Shown: piece by piece, positions 26,113 through 34,363 of the stretch
Layout of the letters: each line of letters begins with the position of its first letter
Numbering within the stretch: position 1 is the first letter of the stretch
Translations under genes and position numbers: made by a program
Source of the DNA: Oscillospiraceae bacterium
GTDB lineage: Bacteria > Bacillota > Clostridia > Oscillospirales > CAG-382
Direction: 5' to 3'
NCBI GenBank assembly: GCA_015063885.1
Contig: SVTH01000005.1
Span: 62,001-126,000, forward strand
DNA length: 64,000 bases
Notes under the pieces: generated by a model
Database searches by the model: none
The model's input: the letters and a program-made list of their open reading frames with translations, nothing else
Told to the model about the DNA's origin: nothing

Positions 26113-27234
26113 ATGATCTTTCAATCCTCACCCAAAACCAAAAACGCCCTGGCCCTGGATCTCACCATTGCCATGATCCCCGTGACCATCTGGGCGATCT
26201 ATCTCTTCGGCGCCCGTGCCGCCGTGCTGATGCTCATCGCAGGCGGGTGCGCCTTCGCCTTGGATTTCCTCATCCAAAAACTGATCCTTTGGCGGAGATG
26301 GGGGGAATCCGCTTCTCCCTTCTCCTTCCTGGCAGGGGTGCTCACCATGCTGTGGTTCCCCGTGACGGTCCCCCTGTACTTCCCCATGATCGCGGGAGGC
26401 ATCGTGGCCGTGGCCAGGTCCCTGTATATTTGGTTCGGACACAGGATCTTCTGTCCCTCTGCCCTTTCCGCTGTGATCATGGGATTGGTATATCCATTTG
26501 AAATGACACGGTTTACCAAGCCTTTTGCGTATTTTGACGCACTGCAATGGGAAATCGACCCCGCTTTGGTCTCCGCCTATCAGGTGAAGACCCCTTTTGA
26601 CGTGCTGATAAAAGGCACCATGTACGAGGACGGCGCCCTGCCCCAACTCTACGGCTTTGCCTCCGGCGCTATGGGTGCCGTGGCCATTCTCTGCCTGCTG
26701 TTGGGCGGCGCCTGGCTGCTGTACCGCAAGCTGATCTCCTGGTACACCTGCGGCGGATTCGTGGTCACCTTGCTGGTGCTGGCCATGGCCTTCGCCCCGG
26801 AAGAGGTGGAAATGACCGCCTACGGCTATCTGTACCTTCTCTGCGGCGGGATCGCCCTGGGCGCCGTCTTCCCGCTGAACGATCCCTCTTCCACCCCCCG
26901 CACCAAGGGCGGCAAGCTGATGTTCGGCATGCTGGCGGCGGCGTTTACCTTCCTGTTCCGTAAGTACCTGGGCGTGGACGGCGTGCTGTACGCCGTGCTG
27001 TGCTGTAACCTGTTGACTCCCCTGCTGGAGGGACTTACCCAGCAGAAGGATTACTACCGCCTGCGGAGAAAGGACATCGTCTTTGCCCCAGAACCGCCTC
27101 TCCCCTCCCCTGCCGAGGAACAAGCGGAGGAACCTGCAGAGGAGCCCGAAACCCAAACGGATGTTCTCCCCGAGACGGAAGAAGTCACCGTTATGGATAT
27201 GAACGACGAGGAAGCAACCGATGAACAAGAATGA
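26113..27234 (+). CDS. RnfD/NqrB-like integral membrane protein
   Basis: 373 aa with about eight to ten hydrophobic segments between residues 15 and 315 and a Glu/Pro-rich cytoplasmic tail (PAEEQAEEPAEEPETQTD). The layout matches RnfD/NqrB, the membrane subunit that carries a covalent flavin. The usual SGAT attachment motif is not seen at the expected place (region PFDVLIKGTMYEDGALPQL), so covalent FMN is doubtful. AAAGGA lies nine bases before the ATG. It follows the RnfC-like gene by 29 bp, and its end overlaps the start of the methyltransferase gene. Confidence 0.75.
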   Translation: MIFQSSPKTKNALALDLTIAMIPVTIWAIYLFGARAAVLMLIAGGCAFALDFLIQKLILWRRWGESASPFSFLAGVLTMLWFPVTVPLYFPMIAGGIVAVARSLYIWFGHRIFCPSALSAVIMGLVYPFEMTRFTKPFAYFDALQWEIDPALVSAYQVKTPFDVLIKGTMYEDGALPQLYGFASGAMGAVAILCLLLGGAWLLYRKLISWYTCGGFVVTLLVLAMAFAPEEVEMTAYGYLYLLCGGIALGAVFPLNDPSSTPRTKGGKLMFGMLAAAFTFLFRKYLGVDGVLYAVLCCNLLTPLLEGLTQQKDYYRLRRKDIVFAPEPPLPSPAEEQAEEPAEEPETQTDVLPETEEVTVMDMNDEEATDEQE

Positions 27235-28570
27235 GATCATCACCCTGTCCGTCACCGACATCAACCCCGACGGCAACGGCGTGGGCAGAGGCGAAAACGG
27301 CGAAGTGGTCTTCGTGCCCCTCACCGCCCCCGGTGATATCGCCAAGGTGAAGATCATCAAGTGCGCCAAGAACTACTTCGTGGGGCGTCTGGAGGAGCTT
27401 GTCTCCCCTTCCCCGCTGCGGGTGGAGCCTGATTGCCCGGTGTATCACCGTTGCGGCGGATGCGTTTACCGCCACCTTTCCCGGGAGGCGGAGCTGCAGA
27501 TCAAAAAGCAGACGGTGGAAAACGCCTTCAAGCGGATCGGACATCTGGACGTCACCGTGGCGGATACCGTGTCCTTTGACTTCTCCCGATACCGCAACAA
27601 GGTGGTCTACCCCCTTGGGCGGAATAACAACGGTGACGTGACCTTCGGATACTACGCCCGCCACACCCACGCCATCGTGGAGCATGAGACCTGCCCTTTG
27701 CAGGAGGATCTGTTCTCTCAGATCGCAATGTTTCACGTGAAACAATCCGAGAAACACCATATTCCCGTGTGGAACGAACAGACAGGAAAAGGCATCCTCC
27801 GCCATATCGCCATGCGGAAGAGCCGAAAAGGCGACTATTTCGTCTGTTTTACCGCCGCAAAGCCCTTCCCAAAGGCAAAATTGCTGGCCGAGGAGCTGAT
27901 GGAAGCCTTTCCGCAGGTCATCGGCGTGGCTTTGAATATCAATTCCAAGGGAGATAACGTGATCTTCGGAGAAGAAACTCTCCATTTGGCAGGAGAACCT
28001 ACTCTCAAGGATACTCTTTGCGGGAAAGAATTCTCCATTTCTCCCACGGCGTTTTACCAGGTAAACCCGGTTTGTACCGAGGCATTGTACCAAAAAGCCG
28101 CAGAATTGGCAGATCTTCCCGAAAACGGGGTGCTTTTGGACCTGTATTGCGGCGCAGGTACCATCGGGCTTTCCATGGCAGGGGATTCTCACAAGCTTTG
28201 CGGGGTGGAGATTGTCCCGGAAGCGGTGGAAAACGCCAAGCTCAACGCCAAAATCAACGGCAGAAGGGAAGAGAACACCCTTTTCCTCTGCGGAGACGCC
28301 TCTTTGGGGGTGGACGCCTGCAGAAACGCCTTCGGCGACCCCGACGTCATCGTGGTTGACCCGCCCAGAAAAGGCTTGTCCGATGAAGTCATCAAAACCC
28401 TGCTGGATGTGGCACCCAAGAAGATCATCTACATCTCCTGTAACCCCGCAACTTTAGCCGCAAATTGCGAAAAATTGAGCTATACTTACGAAATCGGGGT
28501 TGTTACGCCCTTCAATATGTTCCCGAGGACGGGGCACGTTGAGAGTGTCGTGTGTCTGACGAAGAAGTAA
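27221..28570 (+). CDS. rlmD: TrmA/RlmD-family uracil-5 methyltransferase with embedded parS
   Basis: S-adenosylmethionine-dependent methyltransferase making 5-methyluridine in 23S rRNA or tRNA. TRAM domain (about residues 1-60), iron-sulfur cysteines in CPVYHRCGGC, SAM motif LDLYCGAGTIGLS, DPPRKGL, and the nucleophile in YISCNPATL. 449 aa is normal. The start overlaps the RnfD-like gene by 14 bases, with AGGA upstream. A perfect 16-bp parS palindrome lies in the coding sequence (27729-27744) and encodes FHVKQ. A second TrmA-family gene lies at 31249. RlmCD of Bacillota can modify two 23S sites, so the exact target is uncertain. Confidence 0.88.
   Translation: MNKNEIITLSVTDINPDGNGVGRGENGEVVFVPLTAPGDIAKVKIIKCAKNYFVGRLEELVSPSPLRVEPDCPVYHRCGGCVYRHLSREAELQIKKQTVENAFKRIGHLDVTVADTVSFDFSRYRNKVVYPLGRNNNGDVTFGYYARHTHAIVEHETCPLQEDLFSQIAMFHVKQSEKHHIPVWNEQTGKGILRHIAMRKSRKGDYFVCFTAAKPFPKAKLLAEELMEAFPQVIGVALNINSKGDNVIFGEETLHLAGEPTLKDTLCGKEFSISPTAFYQVNPVCTEALYQKAAELADLPENGVLLDLYCGAGTIGLSMAGDSHKLCGVEIVPEAVENAKLNAKINGRREENTLFLCGDASLGVDACRNAFGDPDVIVVDPPRKGLSDEVIKTLLDVAPKKIIYISCNPATLAANCEKLSYTYEIGVVTPFNMFPRTGHVESVVCLTKK
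27729..27744. promoter_or_regulatory. parS site 1 (ParB binding), inside rlmD
   Basis: Perfect 16-bp palindrome TGTTTCACGTGAAACA, which matches the bacterial parS consensus bound by ParB/Spo0J. It lies in the methyltransferase reading frame. Such sites cluster near the chromosome origin and load ParB and SMC for segregation. Confidence 0.93.
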
Positions 28571-28585
28571 ATGAACGGCATAAAC

Positions 28586-28709
28586 GGGCGATTCGTGAAT
28601 CGCCCCTACAAAAACACCGGAACCCATCTATAACAACAAGCACGCTGCAAATACTACCGCATTCTTACAATCCCGCCCTTCTTTCGTAGGGGCGATTCAC
28701 GAATCGCCC
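28586..28709. repeat. Repeat element E1, 24-bp perfect inverted ends
   Basis: 124-bp element. The left end (28586-28609, GGGCGATTCGTGAATCGCCC then CTAC) and right end (28686-28709) are exact reverse complements. Each end is itself a palindrome. The 76 bp between have no gene. It lies between rlmD and the parS cluster. Confidence 0.85.
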
Positions 28710-28717
28710 GCCGAGTA

Positions 28718-28797
28718 TGTTTCACTGCAACAATGTTTCACTGTGAAAATGTTTCACTGTGAAAATGTTTCACGTGAAACAAGTCCACGTGAAACAC
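28718..28797. promoter_or_regulatory. parS cluster: five tandem 16-bp units
   Basis: Five 16-bp units start at 28718, 28734, 28750, 28766 and 28782 with exact 16-bp phasing. The fourth (28766-28781) is the perfect parS TGTTTCACGTGAAACA. Units one to three keep the left half TGTTTCAC with decayed right halves (unit one GCAACAA, units two and three TGTGAAAA); the fifth keeps the right half CACGTGAAACA. The next gene's ribosome site follows directly. Confidence 0.9.
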
Positions 28798-28812
28798 GGA
28801 AAGGAGCTTCCC

Positions 28813-29460
28813 ATGTCCCTCACACAACAATACATTGAAAAATACAAAGTATGGGTCGATTCCGCACTCTCCGACTGCCAAGAAACGGTAGAGCACATAG
28901 AGCAGACCCTCTGCGGTGTGAAGATCTGTGTTGAAACTCGTGATTATATGCGCACAGATCGCTCAGCTCACGGTCAGTTGTCCTGCATTACCTTTACAAA
29001 AGGGGAACTGTCCTACACCTGCCAATGCTGTGACGACCCCACCGGCTTTTTCCCTCTGCTTTTGGCAGGGAAGTGGTATATCTGCTTTCGCAGAAGTCTT
29101 TACGGCTTTGTTTTGCTGGATTGTGAAACGTTATCGACGGAATATGAGTATTTTCCTGAGGGCGTTCTTCAAGATCAAGAATCCTTCATTGTCTGTTCCG
29201 TCCACCAGATCGAAAACCTCCTCGTGTTTGGCGGTTGCTATTGGGCCTGTCCCGACGAAGGTTTTGTCTTTGATTACGAAACCAAGCGTTTCCTCCGCCT
29301 CTCCAAGCTGTATCCCGGGTTTGCGTTGGATAAGGAAGAAGTCAGGGAGAAGACCCTGATCCTTCACGGGGAAGATCAGGACGGCGAGAAACAGCAGATC
29401 TCCCTTTCGAGGGAAGACTTGCTTGCCGCGCTAAAGACCCGCGGGACGAAAGATTTTTGA
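28813..29460 (+). CDS. Hypothetical protein
   Basis: 215 aa, not recognised. The ATG at 28813 lies eight bases after AAAGGAG; an open frame upstream runs back through the parS units and is not a real N-terminus. The protein is acidic, has no signal or membrane segment, and carries about eight cysteines in the first 170 residues (CQETV, CGVKICVE, CQCCDD, CPDEG). The middle (GFFPLLLAGKWYICFRRSLYGFVLLDCET) looks like a beta-rich fold. GC content is lower than in neighbouring housekeeping genes, and it is flanked by repeats E1 and E2, which suggests an accessory gene. Confidence 0.7.
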   Translation: MSLTQQYIEKYKVWVDSALSDCQETVEHIEQTLCGVKICVETRDYMRTDRSAHGQLSCITFTKGELSYTCQCCDDPTGFFPLLLAGKWYICFRRSLYGFVLLDCETLSTEYEYFPEGVLQDQESFIVCSVHQIENLLVFGGCYWACPDEGFVFDYETKRFLRLSKLYPGFALDKEEVREKTLILHGEDQDGEKQQISLSREDLLAALKTRGTKDF

Positions 29461-29505
29461 GCCCGTTTTCCAAAAAAGGTTTAAGTATACTTAGCTTTTC
29501 GCAAC

Positions 29506-29686
29506 GGGACGCCGTGGACGTCGTCCCCTACAAATGCGCATATAGCGTCCACAAAAAACGCACCGTGTTCCCACGCAATCAGATGGGCGCAAATCGGTTT
29601 TCTCTCCGTACTGCCTGCGGGAGAAAAGGCCGTGGTTCCCGCCGACCCCGTCTCGGGTTCGTAGGGGCCGACGTCCACGGCGGCCC
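29506..29686. repeat. Repeat element E2
   Basis: 181 bp with 26-bp inverted ends (29506-29531 and 29661-29686) that differ at two positions. Each end is a palindrome ending CCCCTAC/GTAGGGG like E1, and the differences preserve pairing inside each end (GGGACG/CGTCCC versus GGGCCG/CGGCCC). AAGTATACTTAGCTTTTC precedes it (about 29484), as a near-identical string precedes E3. No gene in 29461-29756. Confidence 0.8.
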
Positions 29687-29756
29687 AAAAAATCTACACG
29701 CAACCCGGATAAAGAAGCATGTCAGCCTATCGTGAAACGCAGAAAGGAGCACTTCT

Positions 29757-30242
29757 ATGAAGTGGAAAGCTCAGTTTTCAAACACGCCTTCCGGTAGATT
29801 CCGCAACCACTACACCACGCCGTCTCCCATTTTTGCTGCAACAGTTTTGATGATTTTAACCGTTATATATGCCTTCGCAGGCCTCGTTGACCCCCGATAC
29901 AGAGAGTTGGAGACCCTCTTTTGGGTTTTGGGCCTTGGAATTCCCTTATGCTTGGCCTTTTTCTACTTTAACAGGTTATATCCTCACGTTTATCTCGAAG
30001 ACGGGGTTCTTTACCGCAGAGGGTATCTACGCGGCTTCCAGCTGGAGTTGCACGAAGACGACGTCAAGAACGTGGTTTACAAGCGCACTCTGCGGGGAAA
30101 ATCCATTTTGATCGTCGGCAAAGCCCATAGGGGAGAGCCCAGCACTTGGTCAAAGAACGTTATCGTCCTTTGCGACTGCCCCGCCAACAGAGAGTTTCTG
30201 ACCCATTTTTGGGAAAAGGAAAAGCGGGAGCTGTTTCTGTAA
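29757..30242 (+). CDS. Hypothetical membrane protein with two N-terminal spans
   Basis: 161 aa. Two hydrophobic segments at about residues 25-45 and 52-70 (FAATVLMILTVIYAFAGLV; LFWVLGLGIPLCLAFFYF), then a soluble C-terminal half with YLEDGVLYRRGYLRGFQLELHEDDVKNVVY, which has the look of a bacterial PH-like domain. AAAGGAG precedes the ATG. I do not recognise a named family. It lies in the accessory stretch between repeats E2 and E3 with the other unknown gene at 28813. Confidence 0.7.
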   Translation: MKWKAQFSNTPSGRFRNHYTTPSPIFAATVLMILTVIYAFAGLVDPRYRELETLFWVLGLGIPLCLAFFYFNRLYPHVYLEDGVLYRRGYLRGFQLELHEDDVKNVVYKRTLRGKSILIVGKAHRGEPSTWSKNVIVLCDCPANREFLTHFWEKEKRELFL

Positions 30243-30280
30243 AGCATCCGCTTCTTTCAAGTATACTTAACTTTTCAAGC

Positions 30281-30304
30281 GGGCGATTCGTGAATCGCCC
30301 CTAC
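30281..30304. repeat. Repeat E3, single end
   Basis: One copy of the E1 end (GGGCGATTCGTGAATCGCCC then CTAC) without a partner, preceded by AAGTATACTTAACTTTTC. It starts 38 bp after the stop of the membrane-protein gene. Confidence 0.75.
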
Positions 30305-30400
30305 AAGAACAGGCGTAACAGAAGGAAGAACGCCCGTTCTCTCTGCTGCTTGACCTCCTCTTTTCACCGCACTACCCTCTATACATCCTAACAAACTCCT

Positions 30401-31234
30401 ATGAAACACTATTGTGATCTACATACCCATTCATACTATTCCGACGGAACCTTTTCTCCCGCCGAATTGATCGCCGAGGCCGAACGGCTTGGTCTTTCCG
30501 CCGTGGCCCTATGCGACCACAACACCGTGGAGGGCGTCCCCTCGTTTTTACAAGCAGGGGAGAGCAGTCCCGTGGCCGCCGTCCCCGGGGTGGAGTTATC
30601 CACCGACTACGGAGAAACGGAGCTTCACATCCTGGGGCTGTTCCTGCCTGCGGAAAGACTTCCCGAGGTACAGGCCTACACGGAAGCGTTACTTGACAAG
30701 AAAGCCCAAAGCAACCGTGAGCTGATTGCTCGCCTGCAGAAGGACGGCTACGAGATCACCTTTGAGGAGGTGGCGAGCCTCACCCCCAAGGGCAGGTTCA
30801 ACCGCTCCCATATCGGTGCAAAGCTGGCGGAGAAGGGCTACGTTTCCTCGGTGAAGGAGGCCTTTGCCACCCTGCTTGCTAAGGAAAGCCCCTACTACGT
30901 TCCCGTGAAACGGATCCCGTCCTTGGAGGCCATCGCCTTTCTGAAGTCTATCGGCGCCGTTCCCGTGTTGGCTCACCCCTTGCTGGATCTGAGTAGGGAA
31001 GGGCTGACCGGATTTCTGCCCCAAGCTGTGGAGGCAGGCCTTGCGGCGGTGGAGGTGCTTCACCCCGCCCACGGCAGGGAAGAACAGGCCTTTGTGGCGG
31101 AATTGATCCGAAAATACAACCTTCTCCCTTCCGGGGGAAGCGATTTCCACGGCACCCGCAAGCCCGACGTGGCCATGGGAATGTGTCAGGTGCCTACCGA
31201 GTTTTACAGTCGTTTATCTGCATTTATTAAGTGA
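30401..31234 (+). CDS. PHP-domain phosphoesterase
   Basis: Metal-dependent phosphoesterase of the PHP superfamily, 277 aa, cytoplasmic. Motifs: DLHTHSYYSDGTFSP at the N-terminus, ALCDHNTVEGV near residue 37, PGVELSTDY near 66, PVLAHPLL near 190 and GGSDFHGTRKP near the C-terminus, which together give the trinuclear metal site. It resembles the RNase AM/3',5'-nucleoside bisphosphate phosphatase (YciV/TrpH) group. No strong ribosome site is evident before the ATG. It is followed after 14 bp by the second TrmA-family gene, so a role in RNA metabolism is plausible but inferred. Confidence 0.87.
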   Translation: MKHYCDLHTHSYYSDGTFSPAELIAEAERLGLSAVALCDHNTVEGVPSFLQAGESSPVAAVPGVELSTDYGETELHILGLFLPAERLPEVQAYTEALLDKKAQSNRELIARLQKDGYEITFEEVASLTPKGRFNRSHIGAKLAEKGYVSSVKEAFATLLAKESPYYVPVKRIPSLEAIAFLKSIGAVPVLAHPLLDLSREGLTGFLPQAVEAGLAAVEVLHPAHGREEQAFVAELIRKYNLLPSGGSDFHGTRKPDVAMGMCQVPTEFYSRLSAFIK

Positions 31235-31248
31235 TTTGAGGTACATCC

Positions 31249-32397
31249 ATGCTTAACTGTCCCTACGCCAAAAAATGCGGCGGCTGTCAGCTGCAAAATA
31301 TGACCTACGAGCAGCAGCTCTCCCACAAGCAGGTGAAGGTGATCCGCTTGGTGGGGAAGCTCTGCCACGTGGAGGAGATCATGGGCATGGAGACCCCCTC
31401 CCGCTACCGCAACAAATCCACCCACGCCTTCTCCTTTTATCGGGGTAAGGTGATCTCGGGGCTGTACCAAGCCTCCCACCGCAAGGTGATCCCCGTGGAG
31501 GATTGCTTACTGGAGGATGAAGCCGTCGCCCCCATGGCGGCCACCCTTCGCAAGCTTGCCGCCACCTTAAAGATCCCCGTCTACGACCTGCAAACGGGGA
31601 AGGGGAACTTGCGTACCCTGCTGGTGCGGAAGTCCTTCTCTTCCGGGGAAGTGATGGCGGTCATTGTGACAAAATTCGACAAATTTCCCCAAAAGCAAGC
31701 CCTCGCGGAGGCGTTTTTGAGGTCTCACCCGGAAATTACCACCCTGGTATGGAACGTGAATCCCACGGATACCCCCGTGTTCCTGGGAAATAAAAGTGAA
31801 GTTCTCTATGGCGACGGTTACATTACGGACACCCTCTGCGGATTGCAGTTCCGTGTCAGCCCCGCTTCCTTCTACCAGATCAACCCCGTGCAGACGGAGG
31901 TGCTTTACGGGAAGGCAAAGGAATTTGCCGCTTTAACAGGGAAGGAACGGGTGATCGACGCCTATTGCGGCACGGGCACCATTGGGCTCACCCTGGCTAA
32001 GGACGCCAAAGAGGTCATCGGGGTGGAGACCAACCCCCAGGCGGTGGCGGACGCCGTGGAAAACGCCAGGCTAAACGGCATCACCAACGCAAAGTTCATC
32101 TGCCGTGATGCAGGACAGTTCCTGGAGGAGGCGGCAAAGCGCAGGGAAAAAGTTGACGTGGTGGTCACCGACCCGCCCCGCGCAGGGTGCAGCAAGCAGT
32201 TTTTGCAGTCTCTTTTGGCCCTCGCCCCCAAACGTGTGGTGTACGTTTCCTGCAATCCCGAAACCCTGGCGCGGGACCTGTTCACCCTCTCCAAGGGCGG
32301 GTATAAGGTGAAAACCGTACAGCCCGTGGATATGTTCCCCCAGACGGGACACGTGGAATGTGTGGTTTGTCTGACGCGGTCAGACAAAACGACGTAA
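31249..32397 (+). CDS. TrmA/RlmD-family uracil-5 methyltransferase, no TRAM domain
   Basis: 382 aa. It starts directly with the iron-sulfur motif CPYAKKCGGCQLQ, so it lacks the N-terminal TRAM domain of the first copy. The SAM site VIDAYCGTGTIGLTL, DPPRAGCS and nucleophile motif YVSCNPETLARDL are intact, so it should be an active 5-methyluridine methyltransferase. It is cotranscribed with the PHP gene. Two TrmA-type genes per genome are common in Bacillota, with different RNA targets that cannot be assigned here. Confidence 0.88.
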   Translation: MLNCPYAKKCGGCQLQNMTYEQQLSHKQVKVIRLVGKLCHVEEIMGMETPSRYRNKSTHAFSFYRGKVISGLYQASHRKVIPVEDCLLEDEAVAPMAATLRKLAATLKIPVYDLQTGKGNLRTLLVRKSFSSGEVMAVIVTKFDKFPQKQALAEAFLRSHPEITTLVWNVNPTDTPVFLGNKSEVLYGDGYITDTLCGLQFRVSPASFYQINPVQTEVLYGKAKEFAALTGKERVIDAYCGTGTIGLTLAKDAKEVIGVETNPQAVADAVENARLNGITNAKFICRDAGQFLEEAAKRREKVDVVVTDPPRAGCSKQFLQSLLALAPKRVVYVSCNPETLARDLFTLSKGGYKVKTVQPVDMFPQTGHVECVVCLTRSDKTT

Positions 32398-32435
32398 AGC
32401 GGCGTTTCCGGGCGGATAGCACAGGAGAAAAGCAT

Positions 32436-32846
32436 ATGAAAACAGGCATTTCATATTCAAAAAGAGAAAAACGGGCCATCACTCTGGGATATTTATGGCG
32501 TTGGGGCAGTCTTGCGGTGTTGATCCTGCTGCCCGCTCTTGTGTTTGGAATTTGCAATTTACTAAATATAGAGCCTAAAACGCAAATCTATGTCACATTT
32601 TTGTTTGCCGGCATAACAATGCTTTGCGTTGGTACTTACGAAATGATAGGCGCATTGCTTGGGTTTAAGCATCTCCTTGTTTCGTTACAGCTTGCAAGCC
32701 ATATGCCGTTTCAAACCGTCAATCCCAAAAGAGGATGGTCAAAATCGGAAAGACGAGAGGTTACGGGATCCGGCGTGATTTTTGTCCTTCTCGGATCAGC
32801 GTTTATCATCTGTTTTACCTTGATGCACTTGGGCATTTTGAATTGA
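32436..32846 (+). CDS. Hypothetical membrane protein, three spans
   Basis: 136 aa, not recognised. Hydrophobic segments at about residues 20-42, 52-75 and 112-132 (LAVLILLPALVFGICNLL; TFLFAGITMLCVGTYEMIGALL; GVIFVLLGSAFIICFTLM). AGGAG lies eight bases before the ATG at 32436. Codon use and GC content are lower than in the preceding methyltransferase, which suggests an accessory origin. It is followed by a 1.5-kb repeat block. Confidence 0.7.
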   Translation: MKTGISYSKREKRAITLGYLWRWGSLAVLILLPALVFGICNLLNIEPKTQIYVTFLFAGITMLCVGTYEMIGALLGFKHLLVSLQLASHMPFQTVNPKRGWSKSERREVTGSGVIFVLLGSAFIICFTLMHLGILN

Positions 32847-32949
32847 AATATATGTTTTGCGCTCCCTGCTCATGGGAAGTGTGGTAGAGATCGTGAGGAG
32901 ATAGGAACCTCATCAAATGCTACGCATATGGACAACGCCACCCCTGTTT

Positions 32950-33308
32950 GTCACCCTGAGCAAGGCAGGGAGCAAAGCACTTGCAACAGGAGCACACGGC
33001 AAAATCCCTGCCGCGTCGAACTCTTATGAGCGGCGTGAGCCCGAATAAGAGTCAAAAAATGCCAAGCATTTTTTGAGGGTATGGTTACACATTAGCACTA
33101 CCGATTTTCCGTTCCGTTAGTTACTTAAAACAGTTCTTGCGTTACAAAAGGGTACATCTAATTCCCTACCATATCCCTGCGGGGCGCAAAGCACCCCTTG
33201 GTTTTCTCCGCTCGGCTGCGCCTCGACTACGAAAACTTCGACTCCGCCGCGGGACAGTCTTTTCTTTCCTATCCTTACGCCCTTCCCCGCGGCTCCGCTC
33301 AGAATGAC
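32950..33308 (+). repeat. Repeat element A2
   Basis: Complete family A copy with ends GTCACCCTGAGC and GCTCAGAATGAC. Its first hairpin has arms ACTCTTAT (33020-33027) and ATAAGAGT (33045-33052) around the conserved GGCGTGAGCC, in place of ACTTCCGC/GCGGAAGT in A1. A later stem is GTTTTC/GAAAAC in place of GTTTTGC/GCAAAAC. Confidence 0.87.
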
Positions 33309-33352
33309 AGTCGAATTGATATAGCTCAATAACCGCTACGCATATCGACAAC

Positions 33353-33546
33353 ACAGCGCCTTGCAAACGGCACCGCGGTTGAAAAAACGGCAAAGCCGTT
33401 TTTAACGTCGGCGTACTGACGCTACCTTTAAGTCCGCACCCAATCGCCCTACAAACGGCACTGCGGTCGCAAAACGACGCTTCAGCGGCGTTTTGTATAG
33501 GGCGCAAGAAACGCAACTTTTACAGTAACCGTTCCCGCGCCCGATG
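33353..33546 (+). repeat. Linker repeat D2
   Basis: Longest D copy: GCAAACGGCACCGCGGTTG, AAAAACGGC/GCCGTTTTT hairpin, then CAAAACGACGC/GCGGCGTTTTG hairpin followed by TATAGGGCGC. It joins A2 to A3. Confidence 0.7.
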
Positions 33547-33917
33547 GTCACTCTGAGCGAGTGCGGGATAGAGCCGTCACGGCAGCGCACAATGAAACAA
33601 CCCGCACGAGTCGAACTCTTATGAGCGGCGTGAGCCCGAATAAGAGGCAAAAAAATGCCAAGCATTTTTTGAGGGTATGGTTACACATTTGCTATACCGC
33701 TTTTTTCCGTTCCGTCAGTTACTATAAAACAGTTCTTACGTTACAAAAAGGTCGATCTAACTCCCAACCATATCCCTGCGGGGTGCAAAGCACCCCTTGG
33801 TTTTGCTCCGAACGGCACTAACGTGCCTTGCTTTCTCCGCAAAACTTCGACTCCGCCGCGGGACAGCCTTCGTTTTTCTATCCTTTCCCCCTTTCCCGCG
33901 GCTCCGCTCAGAATGAC
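33547..33917 (+). repeat. Repeat element A3
   Basis: Complete family A copy, ends GTCACTCTGAGC and GCTCAGAATGAC. The left arm has the variant GAGTGCGGGATAGAGCC, shared with A7, A10 and A11; the first hairpin is of the ACTCTTAT type. Confidence 0.85.
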
Positions 33918-33976
33918 AGTCGTAGGGTAAGGGTAGCAAAAACGTTACGAATAGCACACCCGCTACCCCTTGTATT

Positions 33977-34297
33977 GTCACCCTGAGCAAGGCAGGGAGC
34001 ACAGTGCTTTCCACAGGAGCACACGGTAAAACCCCTGCCGCGTCGAACTCTTATGAGTGGCGTGAGCCCGAATAAGAGTCAAAAAATGCTTAGCATTTTT
34101 TGAGGGTATGGCTACACATTAGCACTACCGTCTTTTCCGTTCCGTCAGTTACTTAAAACAGTTCTTACGTTACAGAAAGGTTGATCTAATCCCAACCATA
34201 TCCCTGCTAATCCCCTTTCGGGGGCTACGCACCCCTTGGTTTTGGTTTCTCCGCAAAAGTTCGACGGTTTGCTTGCAAACCTGAGCTCAAGAATGAC
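33977..34297 (+). repeat. Repeat element A4
   Basis: Family A copy with a shorter, altered right arm: CGGTTTGCTTGCAAACC hairpin and end GCTCAAGAATGAC, as in C2. The tail GATATAGCTCAATAACC runs to the ribosome site of the gene at 34364. There is no gene in 32847-34363. Confidence 0.82.
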
Positions 34298-34363
34298 AGT
34301 CGAATTGATATAGCTCAATAACCACTACGTATAGCGCCCCATCCCACTGAAAGGAGAGCACCT

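Noticed and set aside
28759..28812. Longer N-terminus for the protein at 28813 running through the parS units
   Set aside because: The frame is open only because of the palindromes; the ATG at 28813 has a well-placed AAAGGAG.
32950..33308. Elements as insertion sequences coding for a transposase
   Set aside because: No transposase, reverse transcriptase or tyrosine recombinase motif is found in any frame; if mobile they must be non-autonomous.
32950..34297. Repeat blocks as a CRISPR array
   Set aside because: Units are 310-410 bp, spacers are not unique short sequences of constant length, and no cas genes are present.
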